Shown here: positions 1-8,461 of the stretch, piece after piece | Layout of the letters: the number at the start of each line of letters is the position of its first letter | How positions within the stretch are numbered: position 1 is the first letter of the stretch | From: Actinomycetes bacterium | GTDB taxonomy: Bacteria > Actinomycetota > Acidimicrobiia > Spongiisociales > UBA5794 | DNA length: 13,240 nt | Assembly: GCA_023336765.1 (NCBI GenBank) | Contig: JAMBLL010000119.1 | Span: 1 to 13,240, forward strand | Reading direction: 5' to 3' | Translations under genes and position numbers: made by a program | The notes under the pieces: generated by a model | What the model saw: only the letters and a program-made list of their open reading frames with translations | Databases searched by the model: none | What the model was told of the DNA's origin: nothing

Positions 1-666
1 CTCGTTGCGTACTCGTCGGTGTCTCACATGGGCTTCATCGTGCTCGGGATCTTTGCGTTGACCACCCAGGGCCTCCAGGGATCAGTTTTCCAGATGATCA
101 GCCACGGCTTGACAACGGGTGCACTCTTCCTGTTGATCGGAATGATCTACGACCGAATGCATACCCGCAAGATCGCCGACTTCGGCGGCGTTGCAAAGGT
201 CATGCCCATCTACGCAGGGATCTTCCTCTTCGCGGCATTTGCATCCGCAGGCCTTCCCGGGCTTGCCGGCTTCATCGGGGAGTTCACGATATTCATGGGT
301 GCATACCTGTCGTTCCCCGTGCTTGCGATCATCGCTGGCTCTGGCGTGATCCTCGTTGCGATCTATCTGCTCTGGGCATACGAACGTGTCTTCACCGGAC
401 CGATCACCAACCCGAAAGTACAGGCTCTGCGGGACCTGGACTTCCGCGAGATCGCCATCCTGATCCCGCTCGTCCTTTTGATCGTCGGCCTTGGGGTCTA
501 TCCCAAACCGGTAATGGAACGGATCCAACCGTCCGTCGATCTGATCCTCGAGCGCATCACTGAGCAGACCGATTATCAGGTACCTGAATTTGGAAGCACG
601 GGTGAGGTCGTGGAACCGCACTATGGCGAACTCGAAGTCGAGAGCCACGAAGGAGGTGAGGGCTGA
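1..666 (+). CDS. nuoM: NADH-quinone oxidoreductase subunit M, 3' part (proton-pumping membrane subunit)
   Basis: The reading frame is open from the first base, so the 5' part lies outside the window; 221 codons and a TGA stop remain. NuoM is one of three antiporter-like subunits (L, M, N) in the membrane arm of complex I that couple quinone reduction to proton translocation. Family-typical stretches are visible: LVAYSSVSHMGF at the very start, the SHGLTTGALF helix, and GLPGLAGFIGEF with its conserved Glu in a late helix. Several hydrophobic segments follow, then a soluble acidic tail rich in Glu, Gly and His. The stop overlaps the nuoN start by one base (TGATG), and an AGGAGG at 651-656 inside this gene serves nuoN, so the two are translationally linked. 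NuoL is the main alternative, but the length after the conserved core and the position directly before nuoN favour NuoM. Confidence 0.95.
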   Translation, partial: LVAYSSVSHMGFIVLGIFALTTQGLQGSVFQMISHGLTTGALFLLIGMIYDRMHTRKIADFGGVAKVMPIYAGIFLFAAFASAGLPGLAGFIGEFTIFMGAYLSFPVLAIIAGSGVILVAIYLLWAYERVFTGPITNPKVQALRDLDFREIAILIPLVLLIVGLGVYPKPVMERIQPSVDLILERITEQTDYQVPEFGSTGEVVEPHYGELEVESHEGGEG

Positions 667-2144
667 TGGAGAACGCAGCGTTCCTGCCGGTTGCCTTCGA
701 AGTAGTGCTGCTCGCTGGCGCCCTGATCGTGTTGCTCGTTGCTGTCGTCGCTGGACGAAGCGTGAAGGTGTGGGGACCCATTGCGGGCTTGACCTTCCTC
801 GTCTCGGCTGGTGTGGGTGTGGTGCAGTGGCTTGATGTTGCCGATGGTGGAGGAGGGTTGTTCTTCTCCGCCCAGAATCTCGCGATCATTAAATCGCCGA
901 TGGTCGTCCTCGACGGTTACTCAGCGTTCGCGGCGGTCCTTCTCGGACTGGTGGGACTCACCTCTTTGCTTGGCTCATGGGACCTCATCAGGCGACTCGG
1001 TAAACGATCCGCCGAGTTCGTTGCCTTGATGCTGCTCGCCGTCGCCGGGTTGCACATGATGGCCGCATCGCCGAACCTCATCGTCATCTTCATCGGGCTT
1101 GAAACCGCGTCGATCAGCTTCTACATTCTTGCCGGGTTCCTTCGAGACCGGCCAAGGTCCGAGGAATCAGCGCTCAAGTACTTCCTGCTCGGGAGCCTTG
1201 CATCCGCCCTGTTCCTGTACGGCATCGCATTGACCTTTGGTGCAACGGGGTCTCTGAGCATCTATGGAGCCAATTCGATTCGGGACTTCTTCTCCTCGAC
1301 GATATTGACAGAACCCGGCATCCTCCTTGTCGGCATGGCGCTCATGCTCGTCGGCCTGTTCTTCAAGATATCTGCTGCGCCATTCCACCAGTGGGCACCC
1401 GATGTGTATCAGGGTGCTCCGTCGGGGACCGTCGGGTTGCTTGCCGCAGGAGTGAAGGTCGCAGGGTTCGCGGCCCTGGGAAGGATCTTCATCGGGGGCC
1501 TCATCTCCCAGATCGATACGTGGGCTCCGATATTCGCCGTCATCGCGGTGCTCTCGATGATCATCGGTACGACGCTGGCCCTCGTCCAGACTGATCTGAA
1601 GCGGTTGCTTGCATACTCGGGCGTTGCTCACACGGGATACATACTTGCCGCTCTACTTGGTGGCCTCGACGGTATCCCTGCGATGTGGTTCTACGTTGCT
1701 ACATACGCGTTCATGGTCATCGGCGGGTTCACGATCGTCTCTGTCGTCTCAGGCCCAGGTTCGACATCCTCCCCGATCGAGAGCGTGCGTGGGTTGGCAC
1801 GGCGATCTCCCGAGTTGGGATGGCTTCTGGCGATCCTGATGTTCGGCATGTCCGGTATGCCGTTCTTTGCGGGATTCGTTGGGAAGATCCTGGCGTTCGT
1901 TTCGGCGGACAGCGCCGGGTATCTCTGGGTTGTGATCATCGGTACCTTGACAACGGTTATCGGCTTTGCGTTCTACTTCAAGGTCGTTGCGATCATATTC
2001 GCACGACAGGAGTCCGACGAGGAGCCGATCAACGTGAGCTTGCAGTCACGTCTCGCGATATACGCTGCCGTGGTGGTTACCGTCGTGCTTGGTATCTACC
2101 CGTGGGGACTCCTTGATATTGTCCGTGACGCGCTCCCGCTCTAG
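666..2144 (+). CDS. nuoN: NADH-quinone oxidoreductase subunit N
   Basis: A 492-residue polytopic membrane protein of normal NuoN length, made almost wholly of hydrophobic helices. It is the antiporter-like proton channel subunit closest to the quinone module. Charged residues expected along the central proton path are present: Glu145 in GLETASISFYILAGF, Lys171, Lys234 in FFKISAAPFH, Lys264, and Lys407 in the GFVGKILAF helix. The HQWAPDVYQGAP motif (241-252) and QTDLKRLLAYSGVAHTGY (308-325) are classical for this family. The ATG at 666 is supported by AGGAGG nine bases upstream and by the one-base overlap with nuoM. It is the last complex I gene of the left cluster; the next gene begins inside its 3' end. 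No key residue appears to be missing. Confidence 0.97.
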   Translation: MENAAFLPVAFEVVLLAGALIVLLVAVVAGRSVKVWGPIAGLTFLVSAGVGVVQWLDVADGGGGLFFSAQNLAIIKSPMVVLDGYSAFAAVLLGLVGLTSLLGSWDLIRRLGKRSAEFVALMLLAVAGLHMMAASPNLIVIFIGLETASISFYILAGFLRDRPRSEESALKYFLLGSLASALFLYGIALTFGATGSLSIYGANSIRDFFSSTILTEPGILLVGMALMLVGLFFKISAAPFHQWAPDVYQGAPSGTVGLLAAGVKVAGFAALGRIFIGGLISQIDTWAPIFAVIAVLSMIIGTTLALVQTDLKRLLAYSGVAHTGYILAALLGGLDGIPAMWFYVATYAFMVIGGFTIVSVVSGPGSTSSPIESVRGLARRSPELGWLLAILMFGMSGMPFFAGFVGKILAFVSADSAGYLWVVIIGTLTTVIGFAFYFKVVAIIFARQESDEEPINVSLQSRLAIYAAVVVTVVLGIYPWGLLDIVRDALPL

Positions 2145-3387
2145 GGACCGATTTCAGAACACGATCAGGCGCGTCGTTCTCATACTCGTTGGTGTGGCAG
2201 CCCTTGGATCGGTCTCACTGACATCTCTGGCGTCACTGGTGACCACTGACCGCTACATCGTCACCGATGAAGATGTAGTTGACGAGGATGTCTACGTCAC
2301 GTCGGTGATCAGCACGATCGAGGGCGTTGTCGATGGCGACCTCGTGATATTCACAGGTGACCTGACGATCACGGGCACGGTCACGGGATCCGTAACCGTG
2401 TTCTCCTCCGGCTCGGTGGTCGTATCACCGACCGGCTCGATTGCCGGATCGCTCAACGGCGTCGCGGTCAACGCAACGGTTGCCGGCAACGTCGCGGGGG
2501 ATGTGTTCGTCACAGCACCGTCGATAGTCGTCTCGAACACCGGAACCATCGGTAGGGACGCGATGCTCCTTGGTGGAACGGCGAGAATCGAAGGGTCCGT
2601 CGGTCGTGATGTACGCGGCCGGACACTGCGCTTGGTGGTGGACGGCACCGTTGCGGGGGACATCGACGTTGCAACCCAGAAACTCGAGTTCGGTCCGGAC
2701 GCTGTTGTTGGGGGCGACGTGTTGTACCGATCCCCGGTCGAGGCACGGGGTGCGACGAGCGTAACGATAGATGGCACGCTCACCCGTCTCCCAGCCCAGA
2801 GCAACTTCGTCTACGGCATCATCTTGTGGTTGGCCAACATCGTCGGGTTCTTTGGGTTCGTCGTTGCTGGCATCGTTGTCCTGTGGGCAGTGCGCGGGAC
2901 ATCGGCGCGTGCGACTGGCAACGTTCTGGTGCATCCGTTCAAGTCCCTGGTGGTCGGGATCGTGGCATCGATCGCGCTTCCGCTGGTGATCGTTGCTCTT
3001 TCGGTGACGCTTGTGGGTATCCCCCTCGCGGCCATCCTGGTACTCATCGGAATCGCCCTCTTCATCATCGGTCCGCTACCGGCTGTGACGGCGCTCGGAC
3101 ATCGAGTGCTCCTGGGCAGGGGTGGCTTGTTCGGAGCTTTCGTCGCGGGAGCTGCCCTGTGGAGGTTCGGCATCTGGATCGTCCCTGTTGTCGGGGGGCT
3201 CCTGTACGTACTGGCGATGGTGTGGGGCATCGGCGGATGGGTCCTTGGCGTGATCGCCACCCGCCGAACCGAGCCAGTTGCTGCAACTCTGTTGCCTCAG
3301 CGGCTCACCCGTTCCCGGCCTGAAGGGTCAAACGACAGCGCGTCAGACGCGGCTGGACCTTCCATGGGTGATCAGCCGAACGCCTGA
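2125..3387 (+). CDS. Membrane protein with bactofilin-like polymer-forming repeat domain
   Basis: With a GTG start at 2125 this is a 420-residue protein. A basic N-terminus (RSRSRDR, RR) precedes a hydrophobic segment at about 17-39 that is either a signal peptide or a membrane anchor. Residues about 58-220 form a Val/Gly/Thr/Asp-rich region with repeated short turns such as VDGDLVIFTGDLTITG, AGNVAGDVFV, GSVGRDVRG and VAGDIDV, the pattern of the right-handed beta-helix of bactofilins. Residues about 229-379 hold four or five transmembrane helices including LVGIPLAAILVLIG; the tail is polar. Similar beta-repeat plus membrane proteins are annotated as polymer-forming cytoskeletal proteins. With a basic N-terminus inside, the repeats would lie outside the membrane (inference). 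The start is uncertain: in-frame TTG codons at 2089, 2113 and 2119 also exist, and GGGGA at 2103-2107 would best suit the TTG at 2113. Every option overlaps nuoN, suggesting co-transcription. The function is unknown. Confidence 0.8.
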   Translation: MTRSRSRDRFQNTIRRVVLILVGVAALGSVSLTSLASLVTTDRYIVTDEDVVDEDVYVTSVISTIEGVVDGDLVIFTGDLTITGTVTGSVTVFSSGSVVVSPTGSIAGSLNGVAVNATVAGNVAGDVFVTAPSIVVSNTGTIGRDAMLLGGTARIEGSVGRDVRGRTLRLVVDGTVAGDIDVATQKLEFGPDAVVGGDVLYRSPVEARGATSVTIDGTLTRLPAQSNFVYGIILWLANIVGFFGFVVAGIVVLWAVRGTSARATGNVLVHPFKSLVVGIVASIALPLVIVALSVTLVGIPLAAILVLIGIALFIIGPLPAVTALGHRVLLGRGGLFGAFVAGAALWRFGIWIVPVVGGLLYVLAMVWGIGGWVLGVIATRRTEPVAATLLPQRLTRSRPEGSNDSASDAAGPSMGDQPNA

Positions 3388-3404
3388 TCCGCACATCTTT
3401 AGCA

Positions 3405-4562
3405 TCAGTCCTCGGGCCGCGGTTTGCCGTCGTGGGTGTCTGTGTGGTGACGACGGCACAGGAGTTCGCTGTTGTCGGCAGAGGTCTCGCCCCCATCGGC
3501 CCAATGCACGATGTGGTGAACATCGCACCAGGACGCCGGGGCATCACACCCTGGCCACACGCAACCCCCATCACGGAACTCGACAGCACGTCGTATGCCA
3601 GACGTTGCCGTCCTGACCCTTCTCCCAATGTCGAGAGGCTGGCTGTCCCCGTCGGTCACGATGCGCACGATGCCAGCATCGCACGCCCATTTCCTGATGA
3701 GTTCAGGGTCGACGGGGTTCCCATCGAGCTCTCCCAACTCGCGACTCCCGCCGCTGAGGGTCTCGTAGGGCACGGTGACCGTGATATGTGGCTTCTCGCC
3801 ACCTGAGGTCGCGGTGTCCGAGTTGTGATCAAGGAAGAAGTGACAAGTGTCGACGAGGGCATCGTGGCGCATCTGGGCGGGGGTCCGGTTGTCGGCCGCA
3901 TCGATGTTGGCCGGGTTCACGAGGGCCTCGATGGCAGTCGAGACAACGTGTGCCGCCTCCGTCGTGAGGGTTCCTCTCAGGTCGTAGAGCCCGTTTCCGA
4001 TAGGCGATATGGAGAAGCTCCTGAGCCTGTCGAGTGCGCGCACGTCATCGAGGGACTGTTCGTAGTCGATCCTCTGCTCCCAGGCGTTGATGACCCGCCA
4101 GAGTTCACCAGGGGAGAGATGAGCAGCGGTATCTGTGAACATGCGTTCCTGATCGACGAACTCCACAGGATGCCGGTCTCGTGCATGAGCGAGGAAGCGC
4201 ACCGATCGGTACGGGATTTCCCCTGTGAGCGCCTTGGCCCGAACCAGGGGCATATGGTTGAGGGCCCGGGCCGCCTTGACCGTACCCGTTGCCTCATTGC
4301 GGGTGAGCAAGCAGAACCTCGCAAGCCATCCGGTCGCCGACAACCGATGGGTGGCCTGAGGGATTCCGCGGCGTTCCACCTCGGCAACGTTCAGAGAGAA
4401 GCGCGTCGACAGCGCATCCATCTCTCGCCTGAGAGCGATCGTCTCTTCCTCGAGCTGATCGTTGTTGAGGCCATCGAGGTGGCTCTGTAATTCGGATGTG
4501 AGGTCCTGGACCGCCGCCTCACCAAAGACCTCGACCCCGTCAGAGGGGTTGTGGTTCTTCAT
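3405..4562 (-). CDS. DUF222 domain-containing HNH endonuclease-like protein
   Basis: A 385-residue protein with the two-part layout common in actinobacteria. A charged, helical DUF222 region covers roughly 20-300, and a C-terminal HNH module covers about 325-380. The HNH part shows CVWPGC (334-339), WCDVHHIVHW (345-354) with the His-His pair, Asn364, and CRRHH (369-373). The cysteine pairs probably bind a structural zinc and the histidines form the metal-dependent nuclease site. These proteins occur in many copies in some actinobacterial genomes, and their biological role is not settled; homing or mobile-element functions have been suggested but are not shown here. The gene stands alone, 17 bases from the stop of the convergent + strand gene, with no terminator-like hairpin between them and no flanking repeats that I could find. 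It lies 61 bases downstream of fbpC in the same direction. The domain call is secure; nuclease activity is inferred. Confidence 0.92.
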   Translation of the reverse strand: MKNHNPSDGVEVFGEAAVQDLTSELQSHLDGLNNDQLEEETIALRREMDALSTRFSLNVAEVERRGIPQATHRLSATGWLARFCLLTRNEATGTVKAARALNHMPLVRAKALTGEIPYRSVRFLAHARDRHPVEFVDQERMFTDTAAHLSPGELWRVINAWEQRIDYEQSLDDVRALDRLRSFSISPIGNGLYDLRGTLTTEAAHVVSTAIEALVNPANIDAADNRTPAQMRHDALVDTCHFFLDHNSDTATSGGEKPHITVTVPYETLSGGSRELGELDGNPVDPELIRKWACDAGIVRIVTDGDSQPLDIGRRVRTATSGIRRAVEFRDGGCVWPGCDAPASWCDVHHIVHWADGGETSADNSELLCRRHHTDTHDGKPRPED

Positions 4563-4623
4563 CCCATGAACGTATCACCTACCTGGGACACGAACTGAAA
4601 CGAACCGTCTTCAGGAGGCCCTC

Positions 4624-5649
4624 TCAGGCATCCACAACCTCGTACACGATCGCATCGACAAGTTCGATTGCGACACGATCGCCGACGGCCATACGGTTGC
4701 GGCTCGGCACAAGCGCCTCTACGTGGTCGCCACCGGGGAGTTCGATCTCAACGCGCTGATCGTGGCCATAGAACTCGCGATCCGTGACCTTGCATGCGCC
4801 CGAGTCGTGAACATGGGGCGTGACCCACTCGGGTCTCACCATCACCTCAACCCCCGTTCCCGTTGGCAGAGATGTGTCGATGTCGCCCAGCATGGTGTGA
4901 ACCGAACCGTCGGTGACGGTCCCGCGCATGAGGATCGCATCACCCAGGAATCGGGCAACCCATGGGTTCGCAGGTGCTTCGTAGACGTCGTCTGGTAGAC
5001 CGGTCTGTACGATCCTGCCATCGCGCATGACCGCGATGATGTCGGCAATGGCAAGTGCCTCCGATTGGTCGTGTGTGACGAAGACCGCCGTTGCCCCAGC
5101 TCGTTTCAGGATCTTGCGCAGTTCTCGCCTCATCCGTTCTCTTTGTGGCGCGTCCAGATTCGAGAATGGTTCATCGAGAAGCACGACATCCGGACCCGGC
5201 GCAAGTGCCCGTGCGAGGGCAACACGCTGTTGCTCCCCACCTGAGAGTTCGTGGGGGAACCGTGACCTGTGGTCAGACAATCCCACCAGCTTGAGAACGT
5301 CGTGGACGCGCTGGCTCCTGTCGGCACCCCGCACGCCGTAACCAACGTTCTCTTCGACAGAGATGTGAGGGAAGAGAGCGTACTCCTGGAATACCATGCC
5401 GACGTTGCGCTTCTCTGGCGGAATCTCTCTGCCATCACCGACCACAACGCGGTCCCGGATGCTCACCGTGCCCGATGCTGGGGTCTCGAAACCAGCGATG
5501 ACGCGCAGCGCAGTCGTTTTTCCACACCCGGATGGCCCGACGAGCGCAACGAGCGATCCGGCGGGGATGTCGAGGGAGAAGTCGTCGAGTGCGACGGTGT
5601 CGCCGTAGGTAACGCTGAGGCGGTCTGCAGATATAAGGGTGTCAGTCAT
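4624..5649 (-). CDS. fbpC: Ferric iron ABC transporter ATP-binding protein
   Basis: A 341-residue cytoplasmic ATPase that powers the importer. All nucleotide-binding motifs are intact: Walker A GPSGCGKT (38-45), Q-loop Gln88 in VFQEYALFPH, signature LSGGEQQ (135-141), Walker B VVLLDE (155-160), D-loop SNLD (163-166) and switch His193 in VTHD. Residues from about 235 on form a C-terminal beta domain of the TOBE kind, with MVRPEWV at 265-271, as in FbpC/PotA/CysA-type ATPases that contact the permease and sometimes sense substrate. The ATG overlaps the permease stop by four bases (ATGA) and has no clear Shine-Dalgarno sequence, so translation is probably coupled. The motifs alone fit any PotA/FbpC-type importer; the iron assignment rests on the neighbouring binding protein and fused permease. 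Confidence 0.93.
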   Translation of the reverse strand: MTDTLISADRLSVTYGDTVALDDFSLDIPAGSLVALVGPSGCGKTTALRVIAGFETPASGTVSIRDRVVVGDGREIPPEKRNVGMVFQEYALFPHISVEENVGYGVRGADRSQRVHDVLKLVGLSDHRSRFPHELSGGEQQRVALARALAPGPDVVLLDEPFSNLDAPQRERMRRELRKILKRAGATAVFVTHDQSEALAIADIIAVMRDGRIVQTGLPDDVYEAPANPWVARFLGDAILMRGTVTDGSVHTMLGDIDTSLPTGTGVEVMVRPEWVTPHVHDSGACKVTDREFYGHDQRVEIELPGGDHVEALVPSRNRMAVGDRVAIELVDAIVYEVVDA

Positions 5650-7286
5650 GTGTCCAGCACGTGTTTCGGTCGAATTGAAAGGTAGTAGACGGGCAGTATC
5701 GACACTCCGATGAGGATGAGCGACGATAAGGCTGCCCGTGCGAACAGGCCTTCGTCAGCAGCAGACCAGATCCGTACGGCAAGCGTGGTGAAGCCTGGTG
5801 GGCTGAGCAGAAGTGTCGCGGGCAGTTCCTTGAGCGTTGTCACGAACACGAGCGCTCCCCCTGCGAGCAGGCCTCGTGCCATGAGCGGGAACGTCACGCG
5901 CAGATAGGTGGCGATCGGCCCCTTGCCAAGCGAGCGCGACGCGTCTTCGAGTGCGGGGTTGACCTGGAGCAATGATGCCTTGGCAGCTGAGGTGGCCTGG
6001 GCGAGGAACATCGATGCATAGACGAGGCCGAGAACAAGGATGGACTGGTACACGGGTGTCGCGTATCGGATCGTGAACGCAACAACGGCGATGGCGATCG
6101 TGATGTGTGGGAGTGAGAAGATCATGAACACACTCCGCTCCACCCAGCGTGTCGCTTTCGATGCGTATCTCACGGCGAGGATGACGATCGGGATCGCACC
6201 CATCATCGCGAGAGCCGCTGCAAGTGCGCCAGCGGTCAACGAGCCGCCGATGGCCTTCCAGGGTACGAAGAGGTCAGAACCGATCGTGATACCGCGCCAG
6301 AGCCATGATAGAAGCACGGCCACGGGAACGAGAACGCCGATTGTGGCTGTTACTCCCAGGAAACCAACTGCGCCGAACCGCTGTGCCGTGCTGAGTTGAT
6401 GGCGTGCCGGTGGCCTCATCGCAGACCGCGTGAAGTACGTTCCTTTCCCCCGTGTGCGCTGTTCACCCCAGATGAACACACCAGCGACAAGGACGAGAAC
6501 GATCGACAGCACGATCGCCGGTGTGCGGTCGAGTCGACCCGAGTACTGCGCATAGATGACCCGGGTGAACGCGTCGAACCGCATCAGCGAGACTGCCCCG
6601 AAATCGGACAGGGTGTAGAGCGCTGCGAGCAGGGCCCCTGCACCCACAGCAGGTCGCAACTGAGGGAGGATGACCGTTCGGAACACCCGTGAAGGGGAGG
6701 CGCCGAGGCTGCGTGCCGCTTCTTCGAGTGCAGGGTCGATCTTGGCGATCGCAGCAGCGGTGATCAGATACACGTACGGATAGGTCGCGATCGTGAGCGC
6801 GAGCCACGCTCCTGGCAGTCCTATGAGGTGGGGCGTTGCGAATCCGGTGACATCTGCAATGAGGCCCCTTGGTCCTGTGGCCGATACGAACGAGAGAGCC
6901 AGGACGTACGAGGGCACGACGAGTGGAAGAGCGAAGACAACACCCCAGAATCTGGTGAACGCGATGTCTGTACGCGCCAGGATCCATGCGCCTCCCACGC
7001 CGATAACGGTTGCCGATGCCGTGACCAACCCGGTGAGGACGAAGCTGCGCCCGATCAGGCGAAGGGTGCGAAAAGACCACAAAGTGTTCCACGCCGCATC
7101 CGTTGCACCGAGCGCTCGTGCAGCGAGGAACAGGATGGGGACAGCAACAGGGACCAGTACGACGATCGTCGCTGCCCACAGCCACCACGGGGCTCGCCTT
7201 CGTGACGGTGCCGTTCCTCCAACCGCAGCTGCCGGTGTGCCAGCGACCGGGATGTCGACTTCGACGACCGATTCAGGTTGTGTCAC
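5646..7286 (-). CDS. fbpB: Ferric iron ABC transporter permease (two fused domains)
   Basis: A 546-residue integral membrane protein with two permease domains of the MetI-like type in one chain, as is usual for FbpB-type iron importers. Each half carries an EAA loop that docks to the ATPase: LEEAARSLGASPSRVFRTVI (187-206) and LEDASRSLGKGP (446-457) with the following VTFPLM. About a dozen hydrophobic segments are visible, with a polar linker near residues 275-305 between the halves. The N-terminal 35 residues are Pro/Ala/Arg-rich and cytoplasmic in character. The start is a GTG whose last bases overlap the fbpA stop (GTGA), and the stop overlaps the fbpC start, so the three genes form one coupled operon. 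The substrate is ferric iron by family association; other fused permeases (thiamine, for example) look similar, so specificity rests on the binding protein. Confidence 0.92.
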   Translation of the reverse strand: MTQPESVVEVDIPVAGTPAAAVGGTAPSRRRAPWWLWAATIVVLVPVAVPILFLAARALGATDAAWNTLWSFRTLRLIGRSFVLTGLVTASATVIGVGGAWILARTDIAFTRFWGVVFALPLVVPSYVLALSFVSATGPRGLIADVTGFATPHLIGLPGAWLALTIATYPYVYLITAAAIAKIDPALEEAARSLGASPSRVFRTVILPQLRPAVGAGALLAALYTLSDFGAVSLMRFDAFTRVIYAQYSGRLDRTPAIVLSIVLVLVAGVFIWGEQRTRGKGTYFTRSAMRPPARHQLSTAQRFGAVGFLGVTATIGVLVPVAVLLSWLWRGITIGSDLFVPWKAIGGSLTAGALAAALAMMGAIPIVILAVRYASKATRWVERSVFMIFSLPHITIAIAVVAFTIRYATPVYQSILVLGLVYASMFLAQATSAAKASLLQVNPALEDASRSLGKGPIATYLRVTFPLMARGLLAGGALVFVTTLKELPATLLLSPPGFTTLAVRIWSAADEGLFARAALSSLILIGVSILPVYYLSIRPKHVLDT

Positions 7287-8284
7287 AAAAGTCCAGCCTG
7301 GGCGACGAGGTCGGTAGCGACGTCGAGGACAGTCGCGAGCTCGGACAGGTCGACATCAGGGGTGGGGATGGTGTCGATCGGCGGGAGAAGGGGGTTGGCT
7401 TCGATGCCGGGAACGAGGGGATACTCGAAGGTCTCCGTCGCGAAGAACTCCTGGGCTTCATCGCTCACAAGGAATGCCACGAACCGTTGGGCCGCATCCT
7501 TGTTGTCGGACGTTGCAAGGATCCCTGCACCCGCAGGCATCACGAGACCCCCCGCTGTGGAGACCTCGAAGAAGTGGTTGGCGCCAGGCTCGTCGGGATT
7601 CTCCGCAAGTGCTCGCAGGAGGTAGTAGTGGTTCACGAGTCCTACAGGGATCTGTCCATCGTTGACTGCAGCGACGATGGGTGAGTTCTTCGGGTATGTG
7701 GGGGAGCCGTTGGATTCCATCCCCTCGAGCCATGTCAGCGTTGCGTCCTCACCGTCTGTCAGGATCTTCGTGGCGACGAACGCAAGGAAGGATCCGTTTG
7801 TCGGAGCGATGCCCACAAGACCCTCCCAGGATGGGTCGATGAACCCGTCCTCGGTTTCTGGGATCTCGGACGCGGCGATGACCGACGGGTCGTAGACGAC
7901 GACCCGTGCTCTGCCTGATGTCCCGACCCAGGCACCCTGGGAATCCGAGAATCGCGACGGGACAACAGAGAGGATGTCGTCAGGGAGTTCTTCGAAGAGG
8001 CCAGCGAGGGCAACTGTCCCCAGCGATGCTGGATCCTGAGCGAAGAAGACATCGGCGGGGGAGTTGTCACCCTCCTCGGTGATCGTTGCCGCAAGGTCGG
8101 ACGATCCGGCATACTTGACCCTGACGGCGATCCCCGTCAATTCGGTGAACTGGTCGATCAGAGGTTGCACCAGGTCTTCGGATCGGCCTGAGTACAACGT
8201 GATCGAGCCAGCGCCACCGCTGCTTGAGCTGCAGGCTGTAGCGAGGAGTGTGGCGGCGAGGCCAAGGGCGAGTATCCGTTTCAT
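7283..8284 (-). CDS. fbpA: Ferric iron-binding lipoprotein of ABC importer
   Basis: A 333-residue extracellular solute-binding lipoprotein that captures the substrate and delivers it to the FbpB permease. From the ATG at 8284 the protein begins MKRILALGLAATLLATAC, a lipoprotein signal peptide with the probable lipid-attached Cys18. The in-frame ATG at 8311 would add nine residues before this signal and is less likely; AGGAA lies 11 bases upstream of the chosen start. The mature protein opens with ITLYSGRSEDLVQPLIDQF, typical of FbpA proteins. Tyr220-Tyr221 in VNHYYLLR matches the adjacent tyrosine pair that coordinates Fe(III) in this family. NGS at 163-165 and the region near 240-255 resemble the substrate-cleft segments. 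The C-terminus is acidic and Pro-rich. The ferric ligand is strongly suggested but not proven; I found no convincing Fur or IdeR box upstream. Confidence 0.92.
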   Translation of the reverse strand: MKRILALGLAATLLATACSSSSGGAGSITLYSGRSEDLVQPLIDQFTELTGIAVRVKYAGSSDLAATITEEGDNSPADVFFAQDPASLGTVALAGLFEELPDDILSVVPSRFSDSQGAWVGTSGRARVVVYDPSVIAASEIPETEDGFIDPSWEGLVGIAPTNGSFLAFVATKILTDGEDATLTWLEGMESNGSPTYPKNSPIVAAVNDGQIPVGLVNHYYLLRALAENPDEPGANHFFEVSTAGGLVMPAGAGILATSDNKDAAQRFVAFLVSDEAQEFFATETFEYPLVPGIEANPLLPPIDTIPTPDVDLSELATVLDVATDLVAQAGLL

Positions 8285-8326
8285 GGGGGTCGGTGTTCCT
8301 GTTTGTAGCATGTTTTGCAGGACCGC

Positions 8327-8340
8327 AGTGTATTACCACT
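8327..8340. promoter_or_regulatory. Possible operator/promoter element upstream of fbpA
   Basis: In the 211-base divergent region, an imperfect inverted repeat (+ strand AGTGTATTACCACT) lies about 43-56 bases before the fbpA start. On the - strand it contains TAATAC, which could act as a weak -10 element, with TTGCAC 15 bases further upstream as a poor -35. The arms are only AGTG/CACT with a partial TA/TA extension, so this is weak evidence. It does not resemble the IdeR consensus closely. A 5-bp hairpin (CGCCA/TGGCG, 8364-8377) lies between it and the next promoter. Confidence 0.2.
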
Positions 8341-8431
8341 ATGAACGTAGGTGCAATAGGTGTCGCCAGCGGTGGCGTCTGCGGATACTTCTAGGTTGCG
8401 CCCGTTCCGTCACGTCGATGCCCTCAGCAAG

Positions 8432-8461
8432 TTCACATGGATACTCCGACATGCTTACGAT
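8432..8461 (+). promoter_or_regulatory. Candidate sigma-70-type promoter for the septum-formation-domain lipoprotein
   Basis: TTCACA (8432-8437, one mismatch to TTGACA) and TACGAT (8456-8461, four of six matches to TATAAT) are separated by 18 bases. Transcription would start near 8468 and leave a leader of under 30 bases that holds the ribosome site GGGGTGA at 8484-8490. It was recognised by eye only. Confidence 0.4.

Noticed and set aside
82..648. Long - strand open frame opposite nuoM
   Set aside because: Antisense shadow of a well supported membrane protein; charged low-quality composition and no recognisable domain.
3388..3404. Terminator between the convergent beta-helix and HNH genes
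   Set aside because: The 17-base gap and its edges show no stem-loop followed by a U-run.
3825..4490. 221-codon + strand open frame
   Set aside because: Lies wholly opposite the DUF222-HNH gene, whose motifs are clear; no homology-like features on this strand.
4563..4623. Promoter for the HNH gene
   Set aside because: TGATAC with a poor -35 can be picked on the - strand, but the match is too weak and the gap too short to claim it.
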